Below the pieces are notes generated by a model that was not told the origin of the DNA, ran no database searches, and worked only from the letters and a program-made list of their open reading frames with translations. The position numbers were made by a program, and so were the translations under genes. Positions 24,484 to 33,997 of a stretch of 64,000 bases of DNA are shown here, in pieces; position 1 is the first letter of the stretch; every line of letters begins with the position of its first letter. This DNA comes from Triglochin maritima (lineage: Eukaryota > Streptophyta > Magnoliopsida > Alismatales > Juncaginaceae): positions 6,668,501 to 6,732,500 of the forward strand of contig OY821775.1 in the NCBI GenBank assembly GCA_963682175.1, read 5' to 3'.

Positions 24484-24831
24484 TCAGTCCCAGAATGATG
24501 CACAACGACGACATCGCCGAGGTCTCACCCATCGACGACATCCTCTACTTGTGCTGTTACCCGCATGACTGGTCCAGACGAAGTACCGACAGCGACGGGT
24601 TGGCTCCGAAGAGCCACAAACGAAGAACTTCTTGGTAATCTTGCTCAGAGTGTTGGACCACAACTTTGTTGCCTTCACCCCACACTTACAGGTGCGATAG
24701 GACACTCCCAGTACGGGGGGACAACCTCCACCTATTGGTCCACCGACGATGTGCTCAGCTTCGTCGGATAAGTAGCTCGGGTCATTGTTTTGGAAGGCCT
24801 TTTTTGGGTGGAGAAGACAAATTGAATACAT
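24484..24831 (-). CDS. GRF-type zinc-finger ORF captured in the MULE-like element
   Basis: A 115-aa open frame on the minus strand. Its middle (about residues 46-92) matches a GRF zinc finger: CKCGVKA, then KKFFVCGSS, then CRYFVWTSH, giving the C-x-C...C...C ligand pattern and the F-x-W signature. GRF fingers bind nucleic acid in proteins such as topoisomerase III and APE2, and are common in short plant ORFs of unknown role. No other domain is seen, and the C-terminal tail is Arg/Cys-rich. Its place between long inverted repeats suggests a captured gene fragment. Whether it is expressed cannot be told from sequence. Confidence 0.55.
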   Translation of the reverse strand: MYSICLLHPKKAFQNNDPSYLSDEAEHIVGGPIGGGCPPVLGVSYRTCKCGVKATKLWSNTLSKITKKFFVCGSSEPTRRCRYFVWTSHAGNSTSRGCRRWVRPRRCRRCASFWD

Positions 24832-25499
24832 TTAGTTGGAACTTAGGAGGGAATCAAATACATAACTGAATGGAAGCCCTAATCTATGATTTTGTAAACC
24901 CTGTAATGAAGGGTTGCGTCTCTTCGCGTGAAAGGTTGTGTTCTCTCAAAAGGAAGGAATGTCGAACGGATGCGTCTCTTCGTATAATAATGACACATCC
25001 CATCATGAGACGTTTCACTTCGACATGTGAACATTTATCATGTTGACCATCGAGGGCTATCGAGCTCATGTCGAGTTTCTGCATAACACATATCGAGTTC
25101 AATCAAACCATAGCAAAGTATAACTATGAGCATACACATCGATTGTGTTATTATCGCGTACCGTCGAACCCTATCGATTTCTGAAACAATTTAAAATAGA
25201 GAGACAAAGAAACACCATTTATTTGAGTCAAAGTGGGAAACAAAACCGTAGAAGACTTTCTCAGTAATCATGTCGTTGTGGGTCGAATAAATTATCGAAT
25301 CACTATCGAGTGTATCGACGTCATCAATGATCAATCCCAACAAAGCGAACATATGTTGTTCCGTGTTAGTGGTCCCACGAGATTGTCAGGGGTATTTTAG
25401 GAAGAAATTGAAAGATAAACATGTTTTTTCAAAGGATGTTAAAGTGAGAGTTTTTTTGCAGAATTTAGGTCACTTGAGTCATAAAAAGTTAAATTTTCC

Positions 25500-25859
25500 A
25501 TGTTTAATCTCAATATTATCAGTCCTTTCGTCGTCATTTCTGGTACACGTATAATATATTGCCCTAATTGGCCATAGCCACCATTAAATATAATTTTGAG
25601 ATAAAACATTTGAAAGAAAAAAAATATTCCAATGTTCACTTTTAGCCTTGCTTATGGTTGTCTTATTGATTTGATTTTGCTTTTAAATTGTTTAAAGATT
25701 ACAAAAAAATGCGTGTTTTTTTATATCTCATGTTCAAGAAATCCATATCTCATGTTCAAGAATTCCACCTTTTAAAAAATGAAGAGCATGACCCGTAATT
25801 TTTTAATATAAAAAAAATTTAAAAATTCGAAATTTAGGAAAAAAAAAATTTCCAAAACT
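25500..25859. other. AT-rich spacer
   Basis: No gene or clear element is seen. A 20-bp direct repeat (ATCTCATGTTCAAGAA) occurs at about 25726-25741 and 25747-25762. Confidence 0.5.
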
Positions 25860-26883
25860 AGGTCGATCGCGGGTGTGACCCGCGATCCGTGGGGCACGGA
25901 TCGCGGTTCCCACCCGCGATCCGTCTCTCCCGCCAAAATTTTTTTTTTTTTTCGAAAATTTCACGGATCGCGGTTCGACCGCGATCCGTGAATTTTTTTT
26001 AATTTTTTTTAATTTCTTTATTTCTGTTTTTCTTTTTTATTATAATTATTTTTAATCTTTTTTAAAATCTTTTTTTTTCAAAATAAGTTTTCTAATTTAT
26101 ATTATTTTTTAAAAATTTAAAAATTTGTTTTTAATTTTTTCAAAAATCGACCTCCAAATCACGTCGTTAACCCGACGTATTGAATTGTTAGGGTATTTTA
26201 TACAATAAAAAAACAAAATTTATTTGTCAGAATAATAAATTATTTGCAACTAAATATTAAACAAACACTAAAACTAATTAAAACAAAAAATTGGTAACGT
26301 TGTCGAAAATTCGTAGGGTGTACACACATTATAAACAGTTTTGGACGTCAATACAGCAAAAAATTAAAAACACAATTAAATTTTTTTAAAAAATAATAAC
26401 AATTACAAAACATATTTTGGAAAGAAATATAATAAAAAAACTTAGTTAAAATGATTTTAAAAAAAATTCAAAACATAAAACACTACGACTAAAATCTGTG
26501 ATTTTATTTATTTTCTTTTATTGTTTTTGATTTTTTCGGTTTTCTGTTTTAGTTTTTTTTTCTTCTGTTTTTCTTTTTTATTTTAATTATTTATAATCTT
26601 TTTTAAAATCTTTTTTTTTCAAAATATGTTTTCTAATTGATATTATTTATTAAAAAAAATTTAATTTTGTTTTTAATTTTTTCAAGAAACGACATCCAAA
26701 TCACGTCGATAACTCGGCGTGTATTGAATTGTTAGGGTATTTTATACAATATAAAAACAAAATTTTTTAGTTAGAATAATAAATTATTTACAACTGAATA
26801 TTAAACAAACCATAAAACTAATTAAAACAAAAAAAAATTCCCGCGATCCGTGTTCCACGCGCGATCCGTGTTCCCGCCAAAAT
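25860..26883. repeat. AT-rich block with GATCGCGG palindromes and a 540-bp-offset tandem repeat
   Basis: Both ends carry clusters of CGCGATCCGTG and its complement CACGGATCGCG (25861-25990 and 26840-26872) that can fold into GC-rich hairpins. Both end clusters are followed by CCCGCCAAAATTT. Between them an about 280-bp sequence at 26012-26293 recurs at 26556-26838 (offset 541-544 bp), with shared tracts TCAAAATA.GTTTTCTAATT, AATCACGTCG and GTTAGGGTATTTTATACAAT. It has no coding capacity. It may be a non-autonomous MULE relic, but no target duplication is visible. Confidence 0.65.
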
Positions 26884-26885
26884 TT

Positions 26886-27010
26886 AATGGAGGCCAAACC
26901 TGTATATTTCTCATTTCTTATCCAGAATTACGGAGCTCCAAAGCTGTGGACCGCTTTGGAAGAGCTACACAAATTGACTATCGTGAACGATACATCTGAA
27001 AAGCTTGATT
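26886..27010 (+). pseudogene. Dead 3' fragment of SGPP exon 5
   Basis: The sequence matches the end of SGPP copy 2 exon 5 (from about 11710 to the stop): ATGGAGGCCAA, TTATCCAGAATTACG, CCAAAGCTGTGGACCGCTTT and AACGATACATCTGAA are shared. A short insertion within it shifts the frame. No upstream SGPP exons are present. The left edge directly abuts the palindromic repeat block, which marks the segmental-duplication breakpoint. Confidence 0.85.
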
Positions 27011-27741
27011 AAGGGTGTGATTCGTCTGCATGAAGTAAAGAGAAATTTGGGAGTTCAATTACTTAATTTTTCTTGGTTTTGTAATATAAACGTGGGATTT
27101 TTTCTGATACGATTGCTTAGGTTATGGAACGTAAGATCTAGTCTGTAAACAACCATCCAAGAGTCATTCCAGAAGTTGGCTTTCCCATTTTCTTGAAGTT
27201 TCATCAAGTATCAAACACGTCTCAGTTACCGTCACTCCTGTACAACTAAAAATTACAGAAAGACTGCTGCACGGTCCAAGAAAATTTTCATTTTAGCAAA
27301 TTTCCGAGTTATAATCATGAAATCGATGTTACATATAACAGATTAACAGTTGTCTATTTGGGATTGTTGTGACTCTGACAACAATCACCAGTTGTTAATT
27401 AAAGTTTAGGAAAAAATTTAAATAATTTTTTTTAAAAAAATTACCAAAATAAACCTCCATTAAAAGTATTTCTCAAACTACACTCGTTGCCGCCACGTGT
27501 CACCACGTAGTTTGTTTTTTGTGCATAGAAAACTCGGCACGGGTGATGCCGAGTTCTACTTGGTTTTTTATTGGCCAACACTTGACATTTTTTACTGAGG
27601 TGATTCAAATAGAACTCGGCACTGGTGTCTACATGCGTCTTTTCCAAAAGGCTACAGATATTTTCAAGTTAAAACGTACGACGCCGAACACACTTGTTCC
27701 AATCCGATATTGATAAACGACAACAAACAACACAGTGCTAA

Positions 27742-29514
27742 TTTTGTATGCGACTTGATAATGGAACTAAGTTTACAATTACTTCTGTTGAAATAATGGA
27801 AAGGGTGAAGACCAAATAATCACCTGAAATCGGTTACGCTAAAGCATGACATGCTAGGCAAAAAACGTTGAACCGAATATATGGTGCCGAAGAAGACAGT
27901 TTTAAAGATTTACGAAGGTTCGTCACAGTTCTCTGTCAGAACAATGAAGGATCTGTTGTAGAAATAGAGTCAGTCCAGGTAAATTCAGACGAGGAGATGT
28001 TTAAGCGTGTGTTTTGGACGTTCGGGTCTTCAATTAGTGTGTTTCATTATTGTAGACTCGTTGTCAGTGTGGATGAAACGCACATCTATAGCAAATATAG
28101 AGGTTTATTGCTAATTGTTATGGACACGGATGCAAACAACGGAATTTTTCCTTTGACATTTGCTGTTGTAGAGAGCGAGAATACAGAGTCGTGGACGTGG
28201 TTCCTTCATTTGCTGGCAAGTAGAGTTACAAGGCGGCCCGATTTGTGTATTATCACCGACAGATTTTCGGGAATAAATGCTTGTGCGCGAGCCGCATTTC
28301 CACCTTCGGAGGGCCATGTACATCGATTTTGTATTCGACACATGAAAGCAAATCTTGCTAAACATCGAAATTGCAAGGAAAGATTGGGACAAATCAAGTT
28401 TTACGAAGCGGGTAAAACTCATTCATTTATGAAATTTGAAGAGTTAATGAATGCTATTTTAGAGGAACAGGGCCGTCTCGGGAATTTTTGAGGCCCTGTG
28501 CGAAAATAAACAACGAGGCTCCTAAATTTGAAAAAAATTATCCTCCTAGTTTAAATAATAAAAATTTCACTAACTTAACGCAATATTAATTGAATTTTTT
28601 TGTTTTCTTAGCAATATTTGAGACAAATTTATTAATGTTTATGTGTTATTTATGTGTTAACACTAATTTTATTCGCAACCCAATAAGCCCATGTACAATT
28701 TTGTTTTGTTTTGAGGCCCCTTCAAAATGAGGCCCGGAGCAGGAGCTCACCCTGGTCCTGCTATTGGGCCGGGCCTGCAGAGGAACATAAACCGATATAC
28801 GAGTGGATTCAACATCAAGGTCCTTTGGAAAGATGGACTTGTTGTCACGACGGGGGTCGACGTTTCGGATATATGACAACAAACATGTCAAAAAGCTTCA
28901 ACAATGTCTTATGAGGAGCACGCGGTATGCCAATTACAACCATGATTTTGATGACCTTTCTCATCTTGAACAAATTCTTTGTTAAAAGAATGGACGTCGC
29001 CGAGTCGTGGAATAAAACATATGTACCGACAGTCCACACCGTGGTGATGGCAAACAATAATCTGGCTAGAACACATACAGTAACTCGGTACCACCAGCTG
29101 ATGTACCAGGTTGAAGTCTATGACCAGAAAAAATACCTGGTGAAATTTGAAGAAGTGGTTATTACTTGCACTTGTGAATACATAATTGCAATGCACGTCC
29201 CATGTTCGCATGTACTAGCAGTTTGCAGTGGCAGACATGCAAATGTCAACACTTCACATTTGGTGTCCCCGTATTATGAGGTTCAAATGTACAGGGAGAC
29301 ATACAAACCGATATTTATCCCAATTCCTGATGCGGGGTATTGGCCAGATCGAGGCAACATCACAATGAAGCCTCCCCAAACCAAAAGACCTCCCGGTCGG
29401 CCTAAATCAACGCGAATCCGAAACGAGATGGACGAACACTCTGGAAGAAGGGTAAGGTGTGGGAGATGCGGCGGTATAGGGCATAACCGAAAGCGATGCA
29501 AGGAACATATATAG
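27742..29514 (+). pseudogene. MURA/MuDR-type transposase, disrupted
   Basis: One frame gives a MULE transposase read from about 27742 to TAG 29512-29514, with a hAT insertion at 28468-28777. The order is: an N-terminal MuDR-like helical region (KTLNRIYGAEEDSFKDLRRF); the DDE-type core with VVSVDETHIY and IITDRFSGI, then the HRFCIRHMKANL signature; a SWIM zinc finger (CTCEY...VPCSHVL); and a C-terminal zinc knuckle (CGRCGGIGHNRKRC). In-frame stops are TAA 27817-27819, TGA 27847-27849 (where a Trp is expected) and TGA 28912-28914. It cannot make an active protein. The longest clean stretches are 27868-28467 and 28927-29514. Confidence 0.92.
28468..28777. mobile_element. hAT-type non-autonomous element nested in MULE-1
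   Basis: The 310-bp insertion begins CAGGGCCGTCTCGGG and ends GGCCGGGCCTG, giving short imperfect hAT-like terminal inverted repeats. It is flanked by an 8-bp duplication with one mismatch (TAGAGGAA at 28460-28467, CAGAGGAA at 28778-28785). Removing it restores the transposase frame across the junction (ILEE joined to HKPIYEWIQ). It has no coding capacity. Confidence 0.85.
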
Positions 29515-30289
29515 CAAAATATTTTGTATGTAACTATTTAGTGAGACGAATGAATGTAAGAGTTGATTAATTGTAAGACTTGTAATGTATTTGTAATGTA
29601 TTTTGTTATGACTTGAATGAATGTACGACTTAAATCTTTTTTAAGAGTTGATTAATTGTAAGACGAATGAAAGTAATGTATTTTTTAGGACCGCAAATTT
29701 GCCTACTTCAGCATATTAAACTCGATTTATGCCTATTAAACTCGGCATTATAGATGCCGAGTTCTATTGTAGACCTGGCTGTCCACTCATTTCACACATG
29801 ATTTGAGTGTCAGGAGAACAGGTCCAAATAGAACTCAACATTATAGATGTCGAGTTCTATCTGTCACCTCTCCTGGCAACAACCGTCGAGTGGAATATGA
29901 AGTGGTGGGCAATACTTATAGATAGAACTCGACATTGGTGATGTTGAGTTTTCTTTGTTACAACTCGGCATCACCAGTGTCGAGTTCTACCAAATGACAT
30001 CCTGAGTGAAAATTTCAAGTGTTGGCTAATAAAAAACCAAAGTTGAGCTCGACCTCACCAGTACCTAGTTCTCAAAAGATGAACTCGACACTGGTGATGC
30101 TGAGTTCTATATGCACAAAAAAACAAAAACCCGCTGCCGCAACGTGTCACCACGTGGTGGCAGCAGGTCTAGTTTGAGAAATACTTTTAATGGAGGTTTT
30201 TTTGGCAATTTTAAAAAAAAAATATTATTTTGAAAAAAAATCCTAAAGTTTATACTCAAACCAAAAACAATCTAGAATATTATATAATA

Positions 30290-30764
30290 GGGTTAATTAC
30301 AGTTTATCCCCCTGAACTATGCGTTGGTATCATTTTGCCCCCCTGAAGTTTCAAAGTTACCGGTTACCTCTCCTGAGTTTCAATTTTGTAACATTTTGCC
30401 TCCTTGAACTTTAAAAACTCATTATTTAACACACAATCAACGTTTTTTTTTCTAATTTTTTTTGTTGTATCCCTAATACACTCCTAAACCTATATTTACG
30501 TGAAAGTTTGGATCTAAACCGATTGACACTCAATCCAACCCAAATTCTAATCATATCCGACCTCCGTTTCGATCCAAACTCACGTAAATATAGGTTTATG
30601 AGTGTATTAGGGATACAACAACAAAAATTAGGAAAAAAACATCGAATATGTATAAAATAACGAGTTTTTGATGTTTAAGGAGACAAAGTGTTACAAAATT
30701 AAAACTCAGGAAATGACAAAATGATACCAAGACATATTTCAGGAGGGCAAACTGTAATTAACCC
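30290..30764. mobile_element. Hairpin MITE with 9-bp TSD (Mutator-type)
   Basis: The 475-bp element is flanked by TATATAATA at 30281-30289 and 30765-30773. Its ends are inverted repeats beginning GGGTTAATTACAGTTT, with homology extending roughly 130 bp inward. The centre is also palindromic (CCTATATTTACGTGA against TCACGTAAATATAGG). The transcript would fold into a single long hairpin. Diverged relatives lie near 17500 and 58505. Confidence 0.9.
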
Positions 30765-30793
30765 TATATAATAGTTGAGTGACTTGAGTCAAC

Positions 30794-31290
30794 TAGGGGT
30801 GCACGTGGGTTGGGTTCAACCCGAAACCCAACCTTAACCTGACCGGTCGAGTCGGGTTGGGTCGGGTTGGGAAAATCAAAAACCCGAATTTTCGGGTCAG
30901 GTTCGGGTTGAGGGGGGCAGGTTGAACCAACCCAACCTGAACATGATTTTTTATTTTTTTTATTTTTTTTATTTTTATTTTATTCTTTCCCAAATAAACC
31001 AGTCAACCGAACATCACTCGGTCGACCGTTTCCAACCCGAAAATTTCTGATTTTCAAGCCTCCAGTCGATCGTTTAAGCACCGATCGACCGAACCCGACC
31101 AAGTTTGGGAGAAAATTTCCGAATTCGGGTTCAACCCGATCCAACCCGGCCCAACCCGAAAATTTCGGGAAAATTTCGGGTTGGGTTGGGTTGAACCCAA
31201 ACCGATTCGGGTTCGGGTTGGGTTTTTCCCAACCCGAAAATTTCCGGTTGGGTCGGGTTGAGGTCCAAACCCGACCCATGTGCACCCCTA
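30794..31290. mobile_element. hAT-like element filled with ACCCGAA/TTCGGGT motifs, TSD GAGTCAAC
   Basis: A perfect 8-bp duplication GAGTCAAC (30786-30793 and 31291-31298) flanks terminal inverted repeats TAGGGGTGCACGTGGGT / ACCCATGTGCACCCCTA. Almost the whole interior is made of CAACCCGAA, GGTTGGG and AATTTTCGGG repeated in both orientations. The centre (31010-31092) holds GGTCGACC-type palindromes, also about 19 bp apart. It is non-coding and non-autonomous. Confidence 0.9.
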
Positions 31291-31960
31291 GAGTCAACAA
31301 CCTCAGAGCTCTTACCTTAATTAACACTTATTCCAAATGTGTGCATGTGTGATCAACCAAACAAATTTTGTTGTCCAAAAAGAGAACAATCAAATTTTGT
31401 TGTCATGGTGGTCCACGTTTCCATCTTGATTTCTGAAGTTCCAAAGCAAATCAACCATCCTGTATTCCTGCAGCAACCCATACTTCACATTCTGAATTCC
31501 TAGAATGCCGAACGGCCGGCTCTCAAGCCTTCAGACCTTATTTTTCGCACTTACATGCATAAGAATTGATTATGATGATCCGATCAAAGATATCTGGACA
31601 GAATAGGCATATATTTCCCAATTCAAAAAATATCTTACAAATAAGGTGACGCTCCCTCCCCTCAAAGCACTTAGGTTACAAAGGCTAATGGACCAACTAA
31701 ATATAACTATTTACAAAAATTACAGACCATGGCATCATATTGTGGAAAATCGCCTATTCAATTCGAAGGGCTTGAACATTCGCCTCTGCTGGTTTCAAGC
31801 CGAAAAATTATGAGGATTAAATACAATCGGATGGAATTACATTCCATGATCTGTTGACTTCACAAAATTGGAGATCAATTCTCTTATGGACAATAAGGTA
31901 ATGACTAATGAATCATGTTTGGTGTACCATTAGACTCATTGGAAATGGAAAACTGTATAT

Positions 31961-33835
31961 TGTCACCCGGTCGTGTTAGGAGTCCTTTAGAGACTCTCAA
32001 ATTCCAACTTTTTCGAACTTTGGCCTCGCCAAACGTTCTATCCCCGCGGGGCAGAGTTGAAAACACCAACACAACCGTACAACTCTTAGGTTACCCTCAG
32101 AGTTGAGAACTAGCGGAATAGCCCCCACAACAAGCACACGCGGACACTAAGGTTGCACAACCCTCACAAACACCAAGCCCCCAAAACGTCCCAAATTCCC
32201 CACACAAGAACACTGAAAGAAAGGTGGCGGAACAATCTCTTTTTATTAAATATAAGAAACGTTCCAAAGGGATTACAAAGATTTCACGCTCACAAGTCTC
32301 CCCTACAGAAACTCTCTCACGCCCAAATCTAACCTCAAACTATGATGGAAACCCTATCCGAAGACAATTCGAATTGCTGATCCGAATTGGTGCCCCTTGA
32401 TTGATGCTTCTGAACCTATGAAGGTGTCCCCTTTTATAGTGCTTCAAAACCCTACTTTGTAGCACGGTTGGATGCCACCCAACCCACCTTCCTTTGGTTG
32501 CAAGAGAATAGTTCCCTATTCTCCCCCATAACTTGATAATAATCGTGGCTGAATTAATCCATAGGAATCGTTCCCAAACTCTTCCTCCACCGCAGATTAA
32601 TTCCCACAAATAGCGCCCACTAGTCATAACCGAACCCTTCGGTTAAGGCTGGCTGGAAACGTGGGGATCATGTTGTATTTTGCTGGAATATATGTCTTCA
32701 AAACCGTCCCTCAAAATAGGAAGTTGCGCAAGTGGGTTTGACCCGTTCAAATCCCTTGCACCTCTCTCGTTCGGTTATGGACCCGTTCCTTAACCGAATC
32801 CTACTTTTTAGGAAGTGCATCTTCGGTTCCTATTTTCAAGGAATGCATGCGTCACGGTTTCCACTCCTTCCTAACCGAATACCTACATGTAAGGGAGACA
32901 TGTGCGTATTGGGGCTGACCCATTAAGCCCATGTTCCCCTCTCCCTTCGGTTGGTGGACCAAGTCCATAACCGTCTCCACGAATGTAGCCTCCCTCCTTT
33001 GACTTGGTCTCCACGCCTTTGATGGGCTGCCCACGCCTTGCCTGGTCACCGATCTCGGTCCTTGCTTCGCCCATGGGTAGTCCTCGTCGGCCCGCACCAT
33101 CCACCACCAGTTGACCGGTATTGACTCGTGTTGACTACGATCCTCACCTAGTCTCCTTGTGCTGACCTGGTGTTGACTCCTTGTCTTTAGCCTCCCAAGC
33201 TCCTGCGCCTCCATCCTAAGCATTGCCCGCTCAAGCCCACCTCCATGGCGTGCCTAAGTGCTGCCCGGGTTATGCTTAGTACATGCTCTCGCACTTTCCA
33301 AGTGCTATGCATGCGCCTCGCTTGCTGATGCCCTTAGACCTTCGCTTGGGTGTCCCCGGACTCCAAGCCTTGGTGCTTCTCCACGCGCCTCACGTTCCAA
33401 GCCACCAATCCACGCTATAGGCTTTAGAACATCTGTGCCTTTGCCTCGCTCGCCCGTGCATGCGCCCTTGCGCGCGTGCACATCCCCCGAGCATAGCTTC
33501 CTCGCGCCCGTGCTACGCGCACGTCCTTGGACTAGGCCTTTCACTCCATGTTCGTAGCCTCGGCTACTTGCCTTCTTGCGTGCGCTCTGCCGCTGCCTGC
33601 CACTCGATTCCTCCTCCACGCTTCGCCTTGCGTGTGCGCATGCCTGCGCATCTCGAATCTCCTTGGCGCTTGCCTTGCAAAACCCAGGGGGGTACTTGGG
33701 CTACCCCCGTTGCTCACCTCACGCCTCGCGTTTGGTTGGCCTTATGTGCTTCGTAGTTCCTTGTGATGCTCCAAGCTCACGAACCTGGCCTGGTATGGCG
33801 CACCCTCGAGCATCCTCGAATTCAAGGTGGTGACA
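31961..33835. mobile_element. LTR-like insertion with TGTCACC...GGTGACA ends
   Basis: Within segment B a 1,875-bp block absent from segment A is bounded by the perfect inverted ends TGTCACC and GGTGACA. It carries no gag or pol domain, so a solo LTR or non-autonomous element is likely. No 5-bp target duplication is visible (TATAT against GACTT), perhaps through divergence or recombination. The right third (33240-33830) is unusually C-rich for this window, and its long open frames on both strands are a result of that composition. Confidence 0.6.
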
Positions 33836-33997
33836 GACTTGGTAACACGATGAACTCATTCTCTTTTCAAATACCAATTGAAAGTATTAATACCGGCTGA
33901 GATGTATAATCAGCAGACATATGACAAGAATCAACATCAGCATTTGCTTTAATAATTGCAGCAGATTCGATTGGCTGAATCGCTAAGAATGATGTCT

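Larger units (their letters stand above)
23507..25499 (-). mobile_element. Long-TIR MULE-like element with a captured GRF zinc finger
   Basis: The outer about 290 bp on each side are inverted copies of each other: 23507-23801 against 25499-25222. Shared tracts read inward from both ends include GCAAAAAAACTC, GGAACAAC, TTGTTGGGATTGATCATTGATGACG and GAGAAAGTCTTC. Very long terminal inverted repeats without an encoded transposase suggest a non-autonomous Mutator-like element. No clear 9-bp target duplication is visible. Next to the left TIR is a tandem array of about 175-195-bp units, each holding GGATCGATGAG.TCGATA. The interior holds a GRF-type zinc-finger coding fragment on the minus strand, so this is a Pack-MULE candidate. 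Confidence 0.65.
27409..30243 (+). mobile_element. Mutator-like element (MULE-1) with decayed transposase, TSD TAAAGTTTA
   Basis: A perfect 9-bp target duplication TAAAGTTTA flanks the element at 27400-27408 and 30244-30252. The terminal inverted repeats start GGAAAAAATTT / ...AAAAATCC and continue through CCTCCATTAAAAGTATTTCTCAAACTA and CCACGTGTCACCACGT on both sides. Inside the TIRs are hairpin-forming repeats of AACTCGGCATCACC..GCCGAGTT. The interior encodes a MURA-type transposase with stops. Copy A of the segmental duplication lacks the insertion. MULE-2 at 51834 shares its termini. Confidence 0.93.

Noticed and set aside
24282..24638. 118-codon plus-strand frame inside the MULE-like element
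   Set aside because: There is no recognisable domain, and it overlaps the tandem units and the antisense of the better-supported GRF finger.
32852..33833. Several overlapping open frames of 70-120 codons on both strands
   Set aside because: They result from the C-rich, stop-poor composition of the LTR-like element. No domain is recognisable in any frame.
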